NCBI GenBank assembly: GCA_001566295.1
Contig: KQ964249.1
Span: 62,001 to 126,000 of the forward strand
Source: Microdochium bolleyi
Lineage: Eukaryota > Ascomycota > Sordariomycetes > Xylariales > Microdochiaceae
Reading direction: 5' to 3'
Length of the DNA: 64,000 bases
Within the stretch, counting starts at the first letter, position 1; every line of letters begins with the position of its first letter. Position numbers and translations under genes: made by a program. The notes under the pieces are model-generated. The model did not search any database. It had not been told where the DNA came from and was given only the letters and a program-made list of their open reading frames with translations. Below, one piece after another: positions 45,852-57,168 of this stretch.

Positions 45852-48245
45852 ATGGCTACCAGGAAGGCTCCGTACAAGGAGCAAGATCCGCACGAGATTG
45901 CCCAGCTCGTGCGAGATCTTGCCGATCCCAAGACGAAGACCAAGAAAGGCATCAAGGCCAAGAAGACGACATTCAAGATCCAGGGTTCTCCCGATGGCAT
46001 CTCGGTGGACTCGTGGAGGCTGCAAGACTGGGACTACAAGCGGCCAGATCTGCCCACATATGCCCGCGGTCTTTTCACAACCAGGAACCGCCGCAACGAG
46101 GCCGAGATCGCCGTTCGCGGCTACGACAAGTTCTTCAATGTCAATGAGGTGACAGAAACAAAGTGGAGCAGCATCCATCGTAATACCCAGGGCCCTTATG
46201 AGCTGACGCTCAAGGAGAACGGCTGCATCATCTTCATCAGCGGCCTCGAGGATGGCACTCTGCTGGTCTGCAGCAAGCACTCGACAGGAGACCGGACAGA
46301 CATTGATGTCAGCCACGCCGGTGCTGGTGACAGATGGATCGACAAGCAGCTCGCCACCATCGGCAAGACGAGAGAGGAGTTTGCCCAGCATCTCAGGGAA
46401 CGAAACATCACAGCCGTGGCAGAGTTGTGTGATGACGACTTCGAGGAGCACATTCTCGCATACGGCCCAGAACGAGCCGGGCTCTACCTGCATGGCATCA
46501 ACATCAATGTACCCGAGTTCATGACCTATCCCAGTGACCTCGTGCAGGCTTTTGCAGACGAGTGGGGATTCCGCAAAGTTGGTCTCCTCACCTACTCGGA
46601 TACAGAGTCGGTCCAGAAGTTCTTGGATGGGGTTGCCGAGTCTGGTGCACATGATGGGCGAGATGTGGAAGGTTTCGTCATCCGCTGCAGGATGTCTCCC
46701 GACCCTGAGCGCGTGCCATTTGCCGACTGGTTCTTCAAGTACAAGTTTGAGGAGCCCTATCTCATGTACCGGCAGTGGCGAGAATGCACAAAAGCCCTGA
46801 TCGCCGGCAAACCTCCAAAGTACAAGAAGCACATTAAGATCACGGAGGAGTATCTTCGCTTCGCGCGACGAGAGCTTGCAAAAGACCCCAACCTCGGCAA
46901 GCTATATAACCAGAACCACGGCATCATCAAGCTCAGAGACGACTTCTTGCGGGAGAAGAATATCCGAGGCGCGGACGCAGCAAACATGGAGGACGATGAG
47001 GAAGCCAGCCTCGTTTCGAGAGATGTCGTTCTGGTACCCATCGCGACCATCGGCTGCGGCAAGACAACTGTTGGTGTGGCCCTGACACATCTTTTCGGTT
47101 GGGGCATCGTCCAAAACGATAACATCCAGGGCAAGGGACGCCCGGCACAGATGGTGAGCCAGCTTATGCAGCAGCTCATGGAGCACCCTGTGGTAGTCTC
47201 GGATCGCAACAACTCAGAACGGCGTGAGCGGGAACAGATCATCGCAGACGTGAAGAAGCAGCACAACGACGCTCGCCTCGTTGCACTGAACTTTGCGCAC
47301 GGTGATATTGACGAGGTGCGGCGCGTCACACGAGAGCGCGTGCTCAAGCGCGGCGACAACCACCAGACAATCCAAGCCGCTTCCGAGGAAAGCAAGGTCA
47401 TTGGCATCATGGAGAACTTCATCTCTCGGTTCCAACCCTGTGAGCCGGAACAGCTTCCCGACGCCGGCTTCGACTTCATCATCGACCTTGACCCAGCCCA
47501 GGGCAGTCGTTCGAACGTCGAGATCGTTGTAAACGAGCTGCACAAGAAGTACCCAGCTCTCGTAGAAAATGTCCCAAGCGCGGCAGACATGGACGAGGCT
47601 GTCAAGGCAGCTATTGAGGACTACACGCCTGTCATCCGGCACAAGATCCCGGATCGAAGCAGCAAGAACAACAAGACCAAGAACAGCCAGCCACAAGCCC
47701 AGACACAGAAGAAGCCGAAGCCTCTGGAGTACATGTCCGTATCAGTCCCCGCAAAAGACGTGACCAGCACGCTCGAGACAGCGTTCAAGGGTACTGGCCC
47801 AGAGGAGCAAAAGTTGTACCGTCAGCTGCAGCAGACTCGGCGCGTGCAGCCTCTGTTCCATGTCACACTCATGCATCGTGCCAGTGCCGACCAACACTCT
47901 GAGCTCTGGCACCATTACAAGACTTTGCACGCAGAGAAGGCCAGCGACTCGGCTGATGGCAAGATGGGCGAGTGCGACGTCATGCTGGAGAGCGTGGTCT
48001 ATGACGAGCGGATCATGGCTATTGTTGTTCGCCTCGTGGACCCAGAGGGTCACTGGAAGTGTGTAAACAAGGTCGCCCACATCACCATTGGCACACGTGA
48101 TAACTCTGTCAAGCCCAAGGAGAGCAATGACCTTTTGGCACGATGGCTGGAGAAGGGCTCCGGCGGAGCCACGGGCATTGGTGAGCGTCCTATCGAAGGC
48201 AGGCCAATCCTCAAGGGCACTGTCCGTGGCGTGTTGGCGAGGTAG
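45852..48245 (+). CDS. TRL1: tRNA ligase TRL1 (ligase-kinase-cyclic phosphodiesterase)
   Basis: Multifunctional enzyme that seals tRNA exons after intron removal and, in fungi, the HAC1-type mRNA of the unfolded protein response. One exon, 797 residues from the ATG at 45852. Domains: adenylyltransferase ligase with KENG at 121-124 (Lys121 the AMP acceptor), polynucleotide kinase with P-loop GCGKTT at 401-406, and 2H cyclic phosphodiesterase with HVT at 670-672 and HIT at 743-745. All three active sites look intact. Length fits yeast Trl1 (827). The same frame stays open upstream to an ATG at 45534, which would add 106 residues resembling a mitochondrial presequence (see findings). The internal start is preferred because of the TATA box at 45594. 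Confidence 0.95.
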   Translation: MATRKAPYKEQDPHEIAQLVRDLADPKTKTKKGIKAKKTTFKIQGSPDGISVDSWRLQDWDYKRPDLPTYARGLFTTRNRRNEAEIAVRGYDKFFNVNEVTETKWSSIHRNTQGPYELTLKENGCIIFISGLEDGTLLVCSKHSTGDRTDIDVSHAGAGDRWIDKQLATIGKTREEFAQHLRERNITAVAELCDDDFEEHILAYGPERAGLYLHGININVPEFMTYPSDLVQAFADEWGFRKVGLLTYSDTESVQKFLDGVAESGAHDGRDVEGFVIRCRMSPDPERVPFADWFFKYKFEEPYLMYRQWRECTKALIAGKPPKYKKHIKITEEYLRFARRELAKDPNLGKLYNQNHGIIKLRDDFLREKNIRGADAANMEDDEEASLVSRDVVLVPIATIGCGKTTVGVALTHLFGWGIVQNDNIQGKGRPAQMVSQLMQQLMEHPVVVSDRNNSERREREQIIADVKKQHNDARLVALNFAHGDIDEVRRVTRERVLKRGDNHQTIQAASEESKVIGIMENFISRFQPCEPEQLPDAGFDFIIDLDPAQGSRSNVEIVVNELHKKYPALVENVPSAADMDEAVKAAIEDYTPVIRHKIPDRSSKNNKTKNSQPQAQTQKKPKPLEYMSVSVPAKDVTSTLETAFKGTGPEEQKLYRQLQQTRRVQPLFHVTLMHRASADQHSELWHHYKTLHAEKASDSADGKMGECDVMLESVVYDERIMAIVVRLVDPEGHWKCVNKVAHITIGTRDNSVKPKESNDLLARWLEKGSGGATGIGERPIEGRPILKGTVRGVLAR

Positions 48246-48472
48246 AAGTCCCGAGCTTGACCATAGCAAAGTACCACATAAGGTGCAACCAATACGGAGA
48301 ATAGCCAAAAATACACTCAAGAATTTTCGCAATACCGTCCAAGATTAAAATCGTGGGATGCCACAGGTCAGTTTATACAGCAGCTGTTATTCACAGGCCG
48401 AAGTCTTTCTTGAACTTTGATGTCGTGACGCAGGCTCACGCCCGTCTTCTTGTATTTCCGCCTACTCTATGT

Positions 48473-49726
48473 TCATTGTGATAACTCATTCGTCACCTTT
48501 GCAAATGCGCTCCACTGCCTCCACGCCTCTCCGGACTTGATCGCCCAGCGTGCTCTGCGCACGCCCTCTTTCCACCGCCCCTCGCCAGGCCCCCTCTCCG
48601 TGATGACCTGGCCGTTGTCGCCAGGCCCCATGCTACTCGTCTCAGCCTCGCACACACCCGCGACGACGAAGAGGGCAGCCGTATTCATCAGCACGAACTC
48701 CAAGATGGGGTCGTCGTCCGGTAGCTCTCCCTTCAGTATCTTCTCCAGGATCTTTGCGTTCTCGTGCGGCTCCTTGCCCGGCGAGACCGTGTTGAGCGGA
48801 TGCCTCGACAGCCCGAAGTCCTCGGGGACCAGGAGGAAGTGCTCGATCTCGACGACGCCATCGGCCCGCGGGACGAGCTGCCAGCACAGCGTCTCGCCCG
48901 CGCACGAGATCTCATCGAGCTGCTCCCTGCCGCAGACGACCAGGCCCTTGGTGTTGCCCAGGAGCCGCAGCGCCTCGGCGAACACGGGGCCCAGGTCGTC
49001 CCGCGCGACGCCCAGCATACGGGCCTCAATGGCGTCGTGGATCGGGTTGCTCAAGGGGCCGAGGAGGTTGAATATCGTGCGCCAGCCGAGGTCTTTGCGG
49101 ATCGGCGCGACGAAGCGCATGCCCGGGTGGAACACGGGGGCGAAGAGGAAGGCGTAGTTGGACGCTTCGTAGACCTGGGTGATTGTCCTGGGGTTGATGC
49201 GCTCGAGCTGCGCCGGGTGCGGCTGCATGCTCATGAGCAGGTCCGCGGAGCCGGACTTGGACGTGGATGCGCGGTTGCCGTGCTTGGCGAGCAGGAGCAG
49301 GCTCGAGGCCAGGATCGACGACGTCGTCGAGATGTTGAACGTGTTGTGCGAGTCGCCGCCCGTGCCGACAATGTCGACCAGCCCGCCATTGTACAGGCCC
49401 TCGGCCTTGGCGCGCTGGTGCAGCACCTTGTGGACCGCGGGGATGTCGATGTACGCCGACGCCGCGCGCATCGCGGAGGACGCCTGCGCGAGAACGTCGG
49501 CGCGGCGGTCCCAGCCTGTGAAGTGCAGCGCCGTGAGCAGGGAGCCCGTCTGCACGGGGCTCAGCTGGTTCGTGAAGATGAGGGCGAGGGCGTCGGCGAT
49601 CTCGGTGGCCGTAACGCGGGACTTCTCCGGGTCCGGCCAGAGGCGCTGGAGCAGCGGCCGAATGTCGACGAACGTGGGCTGGTCGAGCTGCATCGCGCTT
49701 GAGCCTGGTGCTGCGCCGGAGGACAT
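48473..49726 (-). CDS. TRP4: Anthranilate phosphoribosyltransferase
   Basis: Second step of tryptophan synthesis: anthranilate plus PRPP gives phosphoribosyl anthranilate. One exon, 417 residues from MSSGAAPG (a second in-frame ATG at 49693 starts MQLDQPTF). The PRPP-binding GTGGD motif lies at 121-125 and the KHGNRASTSKSGSADLL block at 148-164. NLLGPLSNP and the diagnostic GVARDDLGPVFAEAL region follow. An all-helical amino domain precedes the alpha/beta domain. Codon use is strongly GC-biased, giving a 312-codon antisense frame that I reject. Yeast Trp4 is 380 residues; the small excess is at both ends and in the DNGQVITERGPGEG loop. Confidence 0.95.
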   Translation of the reverse strand: MSSGAAPGSSAMQLDQPTFVDIRPLLQRLWPDPEKSRVTATEIADALALIFTNQLSPVQTGSLLTALHFTGWDRRADVLAQASSAMRAASAYIDIPAVHKVLHQRAKAEGLYNGGLVDIVGTGGDSHNTFNISTTSSILASSLLLLAKHGNRASTSKSGSADLLMSMQPHPAQLERINPRTITQVYEASNYAFLFAPVFHPGMRFVAPIRKDLGWRTIFNLLGPLSNPIHDAIEARMLGVARDDLGPVFAEALRLLGNTKGLVVCGREQLDEISCAGETLCWQLVPRADGVVEIEHFLLVPEDFGLSRHPLNTVSPGKEPHENAKILEKILKGELPDDDPILEFVLMNTAALFVVAGVCEAETSSMGPGDNGQVITERGPGEGRWKEGVRRARWAIKSGEAWRQWSAFAKVTNELSQ

Positions 49727-50799
49727 TCTGGGCGGAAGGGCTGCGCCGGCAAGCACCGGCCGCGAGTGTCGAGGACTGTAAGTGCTTCTTGGGATTGTCG
49801 GAGCGTATGAGTCAACCGGGGGTGGCTTCGCGGATTGGGCAATTGGCAGTGTTCGAGGACAGGTCGGGTGGCCTTGGGTGAGGCAGTTCTTTAGAATGTG
49901 TTTGTTTCGAAAAAAGTGGTTGAGGAGACTTTTTAGAGCGTTCTACGGTAGATCAAAGGCGGGAGAAGGCTGGTGGAGCGATGGAGCTGCATCAAGACAA
50001 AGTTCCTAAACTCCATTGTGCCAATGCTCACAGCCTTGGGACCCTGGAGTATATCACCGAACAGTGAGACGCCACGTTGGATCAATTCCCCCAATCGAAT
50101 GATTGTCCATGCCCCAGGCCGTGCCCAAGGTGGCACCGGCCAGTCGCAGCAAGGTTCCGGCAAGCCTATCCGCCGTTATACATTATCGGCAGGGCGCAAC
50201 AAGCTCCCCGGCCGCGATGTCGGCGGGATTGGCTTGTCAATGATTGGAGTCATCGAGCACAAAAGTTCCTCTCCGACGGTGACTGTAGTCAGCCAGGGCC
50301 TGGTCTTGTGTCATTGCAGATGCGAGCTGGTCCGAGCAGGGCCTACGCGTCTCCATGCGGGCAGGCTCGTCAAATCCTGTCTGTGTTGGGGCAGACGTAG
50401 ATGGACCCAGGGACCGATCGCGGGGTTGTTGCATCCAGCTGTGGTATGACGACTGGGCTGGTTGGAGGGTCCCTGGCAGGGCCAAGGCCTGTGTGCCCTG
50501 CCGTGGCGGTCGGGGACGGCACAAAATAACTGTCGGGTTCCAGCTCTCTAGCTCTCAGGGAGCGATTACCGGGTCTGATCCCAACTAGGCCTAGCGCCGC
50601 TTCCTCCTGTGCTCGCATCGCGAAATTTCGAGACGTCCAGCGGCCCATCCGACGTTGCTGGGAGCTGTGACAGATCGTCGACATCACGAGCCCCTACGCC
50701 CAGACCTCGAGGTCCAGCCAATATCTTCTTCGCTCTGGTGGAACAACCGAGCGGTCTGGTCATCCACCCTATCACGGCCTCGACGACAACACGACCACC
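49727..50799. promoter_or_regulatory. Divergent intergenic region TRP4 / uL10m
   Basis: About 1.07 kb between divergent starts. No gene recognised and no TGACTC-type cross-pathway-control site that I could spot with confidence near TRP4. Confidence 0.4.
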
Positions 50800-51837
50800 A
50801 TGCCGGCACGCATCGCCTGCTCCTCCGTGAGGAGCAACGCCGCCCAGGCTCTCCGGCAAGCCCAGCGCGCGGCCCGGACAGCAGCTCCTGCTACATGCGC
50901 CGCCCTGTCACATACGACGACAGGCCAATCCAGACAGTATGCCGCGGCAGCGTCAGTACCGGTGGCCGGCGTCAAGCTCCACGACAGCTTCGTCCCCCCG
51001 ACACAGCCTCCCAGCGCACGGCCGGCGCAGACCAGAAAGTCCCAGATGCTGCGCACATACACCTCGCTCCTGCGGTCAACCCCGTTGATCCTCTTCTTCC
51101 AGCACAACAACATCACCGCCAATGAGTGGGCTGCCCTTCGCCGTGAGCTGAAGGCATCGCTGGCCGCCGTGCCGCCGCCAATTGCTGGACCTGACGGTAG
51201 CGTCCCGGTTAACGTTGCAGACCACATCGATGTCCAGGTTCTGCGGACACGCATGTTTGACATCGCCTTCAAGATCGTCGAGTTCTTCGATGCCAACAAG
51301 GTCGCGGGCGAGTCGAACGCCTACACACACGATCTGTCGACATCGGCATACGAGGCCGTGCAGAAGGCCAACATCAAAGACCCGAACAGCGGATATGCCC
51401 AGATTGCGCCGCTTTTCTCCGGCCCCGTCGCGGCAGTCACCTTCCCTACGGTGTCACCTGCTCATCTGGCCGCCGTGCTCAAGGTCCTGGCCCCCTCGAC
51501 GCCAGACTTCCCGGCGCCTACGCGGAAGAAGAACCCGGGGTACTATGACCCCGTAGCACAGAGCGCTCTGCAGAAGCTGCTGCTCATCGGCGGCCGTGTG
51601 GAGAGCAAGGTGTTTGACCCAGCTGGCGTCAAGTGGGTGGGCGGCATCGATGGAGGCTTGGACTCTCTCCGGGCGCAGCTCGTGCACATGCTGCAGTCCG
51701 CTGGTCTGGGGCTCACGACAGCCCTCGAGGGTCACAGCAAGGGTCTGTGGCTTGCACTCGAAAGCAGGAGGACCCAGATGGACGAGGAGGCGAATGGCGG
51801 CAAGACCGAGGCAGGCGAGGCGGAGAAGAAGGAATAA
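50800..51837 (+). CDS. Mitochondrial large-subunit ribosomal protein uL10m (yeast MRPL11)
   Basis: Stalk-base protein of the mitochondrial ribosome. One exon, 345 residues. The first 45 residues are Arg/Ala/Ser-rich with no acidic residue (MPARIACSSVRSNAAQALRQ), a clear mitochondrial presequence. The family core starts at TRKSQMLRTYTSLLRSTPLILFFQHNN, followed by EWAALRRELK and the GPVAAVTFPTVSP region typical of fungal uL10m. The final 30 residues are charged and variable. The family is recognised from the KSQMLRxYTxLLRxTPLILFFQHNN block. Confidence 0.9.
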   Translation: MPARIACSSVRSNAAQALRQAQRAARTAAPATCAALSHTTTGQSRQYAAAASVPVAGVKLHDSFVPPTQPPSARPAQTRKSQMLRTYTSLLRSTPLILFFQHNNITANEWAALRRELKASLAAVPPPIAGPDGSVPVNVADHIDVQVLRTRMFDIAFKIVEFFDANKVAGESNAYTHDLSTSAYEAVQKANIKDPNSGYAQIAPLFSGPVAAVTFPTVSPAHLAAVLKVLAPSTPDFPAPTRKKNPGYYDPVAQSALQKLLLIGGRVESKVFDPAGVKWVGGIDGGLDSLRAQLVHMLQSAGLGLTTALEGHSKGLWLALESRRTQMDEEANGGKTEAGEAEKKE

Positions 51838-52857
51838 AGCCAATAGGCTGGCCCTCGGTGGATCGAGATGTAAAAGATTCTATGTACAGATACTGTGTGA
51901 GCAATTTACGACGATATATCGAAACCAAATGGAGAAGATCTCCTTATGGCAGAGCTGCGTGTTTGCTTATGAGAGAACTGTATTCAGTCCTTGATTGTGG
52001 TTATGATAACCATCTTGGGCAGATGTGCCTGCAGGACACCGAACAGCGTAGGGTACCCCAGACATGCTGAGACAATTGCATGCTTGGCCATCAGCCATCT
52101 GAGCTAGGCCAGATCTGGTAGTCAGCCGACGCCGTCCCAGGACGCTTCCGGCCTTCTCATCGTCGTGGTTGAACCTCTTTTCGTGATCCGTGTGCACATT
52201 GAAATATGGCAGCCAAGCAAGCAGTTGCATCAGGAAATGGACGGGGGCCAGCGGGCCAAAGGCGGGTCAGGCCTGTGTCCCCGTCGGAAACGAGTTCATG
52301 AACCCACCCACACCCCTGCCAGCACGCGCGCATCTCCAGGAGCTGCCCTGTCCGTGCCGTCTCCCACCAATCGCCAGCAACGTCATCCCCTCTTTCTCCT
52401 CCTCCTCCTCCCAGGCAACACCTACTGCAACTTGCTCCGACGCTGTGACATTCAACTGTCCGGCACACAACTCACCTGCTTTCGCAACAAACGCGATCCA
52501 GAGTTTGTGACCAATTCGAGATCCTGCAGCCACCCGTCGGACAAGCTGAAGCAAGCTCGTGGCGATCTGCCGAGGTACCAGGTCTCCAACAGCTCTCGTC
52601 TGGGCTCGACAATCACAACGCGATCGCCTTGGCCAAAATCGCACTCGAAAGGACGTGAGACTCCATTTTCACTGCGCTACTACCCGCCAATCTTTCGAGC
52701 TTCATCGAGCTCGGCCACGAGACATTCGCGGCACAACCAAGTGACGACTCAGGCGCAATCCTGGTGAATCGAGCTGTGGTTGTGGTTGGACCACGCAAAT
52801 ACGCCACGCGCACCTAAACACCAACAGCAATCCTCGACCTCACCACCACATCCAGCC
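51838..52857. other. Intergenic, promoter of the DUF4870 gene
   Basis: About 1 kb with pyrimidine-rich patches (CTCCTCCTCCTCC near 52402) and no recognisable gene; open frames up to 200 codons lack domains. Confidence 0.4.
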
Positions 52858-53701
52858 ATGGACTTCGCGCCCTACCAGTCTTCTCCGCCTGAGCACAACC
52901 GGCCTTGGTCGCCCGAGGGTTCCAACCCCGCCACCTCGCCCCGAGCCTCCTACGATAACAGCCGGCGGCCGTTCTCCCCCAGCCAATACCAGTACCAAGC
53001 CGGCGGTCGCGGTGTTGCCTCCCCACCGCCCCTGCAGCACCCGCAGCCGCAGCGGCAGTGGTCGTCGTCGGCAGTGGCGGCGGAGGCCGGCGTGGGAGGT
53101 GTGGTTGGCGGAGGTGTAAGCGGAAGCGGCGGCGGAGGCGAGGGGTACACGGACCACGTTGCCGAATTCGACACGAGTCTGGGCATCAGGCTGGACTATG
53201 AGGCGTGTCTGGCGTATCTTGCGCTGCCGCCACTGGGGGCGATCATATTGCTGATCCTGGAGCGGAAAAGTGATTACGTCCGGTAGGTTCCTCGTTCTTT
53301 TTGACCAACCCAGCGGTCCTGTCTGTAGACTTTGGTGCGAACGACGAGAGTGCCACGAGCTGGGTCTAGTATGCTGGCTAACATTATGGTCATCGGGACA
53401 GATTTCACGCCTGGCAGTCAAGTCTGCTTTTCACGGCCGTCTTCGTCTTGCATCTCATCTTCTCCTCCTCGACGTTTCTCGGCTGGGTCATCTTCCTGGC
53501 GGACCTAGGACTCATGGCCTTCCTGACGCTCAAGGCGTACCGAGACGCGGACACGCTCGATAGGTACGTTTCTCACACAGCCGTTCGGTGGCACTGCCAT
53601 GGGGCAGGAGCGGCAAAAAGTTGACCGGATGTGTTGGTGCTCATAGATACGAAGTTCCCTTCTTTGGACAGTTGGCCAGCCGATTCCTCGACGACGAGTA
53701 G
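52858..53701 (+). CDS. DUF4870/UPF0132-type small membrane protein
   Basis: Three exons, 52858-53282, 53402-53563 and 53647-53701, give 213 residues. The first 105 residues are a Pro/Ser/Gln/Gly-rich soluble tail. The conserved part has three hydrophobic segments: ACLAYLALPPLGAIILLILE, LLFTAVFVLHLIFSSSTFLG and WVIFLADLGLMAFLTL. Between them lies the family signature ERKSDYVR|FHAWQSSLLF. The end RYEVPFFGQLASRFLDDE is conserved in fungal members. Both joints fall inside conserved motifs (R|F and DR|Y) and phases agree. Function is not established; family members are probably Golgi or endomembrane proteins. Confidence 0.85.
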
Positions 53702-54736
53702 ACGCGGGCGGAAGTTACGGGGTGGCTCGCGGTTGCGGCAGTAGTGCTGGCACGACACTGCGGTCACCGATCTAGATACCCACGTTTTTGTTACTGTCAT
53801 TAAGCCATGAAATTTCAAACCATGCTGTACATAACCCCAGAGCGCGTTCGCGTGCTCGGTATCGGCCACCGAGAGGCAAGTATCCGTGATGAGATTTGAA
53901 GTGTAAAGTCGAGCAAGCAGGTGAGCACTGTTCGGGAGCTGATCTTGACACGAACGACCAAATTGAAAGATGACGGATGCGAGATTTTAGACGAGTGGCA
54001 TTAGCAGTTGTCCTCCACGCGCAGCCTAATTGGAACAGCCGGCATGCCACAAGCCAGTGGAAATCACAAAAAACCACAGCCAGCACAATGATACCATTGT
54101 ACTGCCAGAGGCCACGAAAGTGACCTCAGATTCCTGCAGTATCTGCTCAGCAAGATCATTAAAGGAATTTTGTGGCAAAGAACCCTGAGGGTGTATGGCC
54201 GCTCGCTCGTACCGCCTGACTCTCACCGCGAGCTGGATCTGATTACGCAGACTGCCGTGAGATCTCACTCCGCCTTCCATCGTGCTCCGCCCAGTCCTAT
54301 AGCGAAAACTCATTTTCATAATCTAGGCAGCGGAGAGCGCGGGCCAGGACAATTTCAGCCAGACAACTTTGACTTATTCATGAACGAGCCCTTAATGATG
54401 GGTGTTTCCTGAGCGGACGAGCCAAAATGCATGACGGTGAGGTTGCAGCTAAATCATAGCATCAACAGACTTCAACACAGTCCCCAAGTGGAACAGGTAG
54501 ATCCTCGCGGTGACACTGCGTAATGCCACAATCTCTTCCTCTAGGCCTGCACGCGTCCAGTTCCTTCCGAATATGTCTGCCACAAACCTATTCCTCACAG
54601 AATAATACAAGCGTAATACGAAGAAAGCCGTGAGATAGTCGGCCGCTGAAACTTTCAATCCTCGCCTCACTGCTTCTTCCGAAACTTGACCTTCCACTTA
54701 TCATCCCCGCACATGGATCGATCTGTCTGCTATCGG
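53702..54736. other. Intergenic between convergent genes
   Basis: About 1 kb between the DUF4870 gene and the 3' end of the MFS transporter; it marks the change from housekeeping genes to the accessory cluster. Base composition is lower in GC than the flanks. No gene recognised. Confidence 0.4.
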
Positions 54737-56703
54737 CTACTGAGCCGCACCTGCAGTACTGGTGGTACGGAAGCCCGCCGTGTCGATGGGCAGTAGCAGG
54801 GCGATCAGGCCCATGACGACGTAGAGGGCGCACGAGACAAAGATGGGCGCGGACGACGTGACGTCGGCAAATGTGGCGATGAAGGGCGCCGATAGCGAGG
54901 CCAGGCGGCCGCAGGCCATAAGCAGGCCGCAGCCCAGGCCGCGGTTTTCCGTGCTCAGGGCCTGGGGTGTATAGCTGTTGGATACGTCAGCGACTCTAGT
55001 CTAGGGGCTTTTATGGGGGGAGGATGGGGATGATGACGGCAACGCACGAGTATATTATAGCGTAGAACGCGTTGAGCCAAAAGTTGATCATGCACGACGA
55101 GGCGAGGTTCTGGGCGTCGCTCTTGACGAGCGTGAACGCGCCGGAGAAGATGGCGCAGATGAAGGCCGTGGCGGTCAGCGAGTAGCGAGACCGGAACCAG
55201 TGCGTGGACACGAGCGCCATGCTCATCAGGGGGCCGAAGATGCCCACGATCGACGAGATCGTCCAGTCCCGGTACGTCTTGTAGGTGCTGCTGTCCCCGA
55301 GCTGCTGGCCGTGCGACTGGAGGAAGTAGGGCAGGAAGATGGTGTAGAGAGGATAGCTGTGCGAAACTTGGGTTAGAGAACGGCACTCGTGCAAGACACT
55401 CGTGGCGCCCGTGGACTTACGTTATGCCGACCATGCCCCAGAGCCCCATCAGGCAGAGCATGAGCCGCATCTTCTTCGGGCCCTTGAAAAGGTTTGCGGC
55501 ACGGCGGCAGTTCTCGCGCAGGGACTCCTTGTTCTCCGCGGCGTGGTCTGCCGGCTCAAAGCTGGCGAGGCTGACCCGGTGGTCGCTGCCGTTCATCTGG
55601 GCGATGCTGTTGAGGACGTCGACGGCCTCCTCGACGCGGCCACACGAGACCAGCCACTTTGGGGACTCCCTCGACCTGACCACGAGCGCTCGGGCGAGGG
55701 ACATGAGCAGACAGAGGCCGCCGATGGTGATGTACAGATAGCGCCACCCCATGTTGTCCGCCCTGGCACACGTTGCGGGTGTGGAGCCGGCTGGACATCC
55801 AAATGTCGATAGCAGCGGCCATGCTAGACTCTGTCAGTAAGAGAGAAGGCGGTTCGCTGGAAGAAAGGGGTTGACTGCGTCAGCGCTCACCAATCAGACC
55901 AGTAATGGCGTTGCCGAGGCCCCAGATGCCAGCGAGGCCTGTCAGGACGAATCCCCATCGTGCGGGCAGGCACTCCGACAGCATGGTTAAGTCAATAGCC
56001 ACTACATTGTACTTATTAGAAGTGTTTTTTTTTGGCGACCACCAGAAGTTTGTCTATAAGCAAGAACAGTTTCAGGAGAAGCTCACAGTTGCCGCCACCA
56101 AAGAAGCCCGCGAATGTGATAAAGACATTGAGCGCAGCCCAGGTCGGCGAGCTCGCGGCGACAAGGCTGAAGATGGACACCAGAAAGATGGACGCCAGCC
56201 AGACGTTGCGTCGGCCGAGATTGTCCGCGGCCAGCCCGATGGTGATGGCTCCAACGAGGAGGCCGGCATATAGGGCCGCAGAGAGCAGAGTCGGATAGGT
56301 AGGGCCGAATTCGTATGAAGCCTGGGGCCCGACGAGGCTGATGGACACGAGGAGAATCTATAGGCAAGACCTCACGTTCAGTGAACGCCCAAAAGTGGCC
56401 ATGAAAGCAGCGTTGGCATGAGATGTGACCGGGGACTGGGAATCGTACTTGGTCCACGAGGAAGCCAAAGCCGGCAGAGACAGCGAGCTGCCACTGATAC
56501 CTGCCCATACCAATGGCCTGTATGGCCTCCTCTGCGAGCAAGACATTGGTCGGATTGGCGTTGCCAGAGGTGCCAACAGACAGCATATCACCCTGGACGT
56601 GACTCTGCTGCGGCGTGAGCTGGTGAGCCTTGGCGTCCTTCTCAGACAGTGGCACGTCCGACGTGGGTGGGAGGGATTCCTCTGAGTGAGTCATCTTCGG
56701 CAT
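54737..56703 (-). CDS. Major facilitator superfamily transporter (sugar/organic-acid type, SV2-like)
   Basis: Twelve-helix plasma-membrane transporter, 528 residues in six exons: 56703-56449, 56357-56087, 56001-55891, 55823-55421, 55356-55048 and 54974-54737. Joints agree in phase and restore MFS features: FGFLVDQ|ILLVSISLVG, FFGGGN|LAIDLTMLSE (a GGN-type motif after helix 4), ITGLI|AWPLLSTF, GMVGIT|YPLYTIFLP and FYAIIYS|YTPQALSTENRG. The ADNLGRRNVWL loop between helices 2 and 3 and the RESPKWL motif after helix 6 (PESPRWL-like) are diagnostic. The substrate is unknown. It is the first gene of the putative cluster and is divergent to the cupin gene, sharing a 465-bp promoter region. Confidence 0.88.
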
Positions 56704-57168
56704 AAGATAGCGAACTTGGCCTTGATGGTTGGGGAGTACAATAGGGTATGGAGAGGATCCCACTGTTGGAGAAGGGGTAATGGTCTGGTAGTCGTGCTCT
56801 TTTATCCACCTGGTGACACGCTCAGGAGGTCCTGCGTTATCAGCCCCGTACCCTGGTTACCCCAGGAAATCCACGATCTCCAGAATGCTGGGCAAGGGTC
56901 TGGCCCCGTCGCAGGCTTGAGAAGAGCGCAATTGGACAGTACACTGTATCGGGATGCGGAGCTGGGCTGGGCTAGCAACGCCTCTGGAGATAGGACCCGG
57001 AAGCGGTCCGTCTTCGCCGTCTGTGCCGGGCTCACCTCCACACCTGTGTCACGCGTGAGCTCAGCTGCACCGGTGGCGCTCTTGATAAAGAGACTACTTG
57101 CTGTGTCACAGCCGTGGTCATAGCTCAGAGATGGTCACTCAATCCGCAGGCCTGTGGCAATCAACGAC
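56704..57168. promoter_or_regulatory. Shared promoter MFS transporter / cupin
   Basis: Divergent 465-bp region. It contains CGGGATGCGG at 56950-56959 (CGG-N4-CGG) and CGGTCCG at 57004-57010, CGG-type triplet pairs of the kind bound by Zn2Cys6 dimers. No protein gene lies here. That these are operators for the nearby regulator is inference. Confidence 0.35.

Noticed and set aside
48764..49702. 312-codon plus-strand frame opposite TRP4
   Set aside because: Antisense shadow of a GC-biased conserved gene; Arg/Gly/Glu-rich with no domain.
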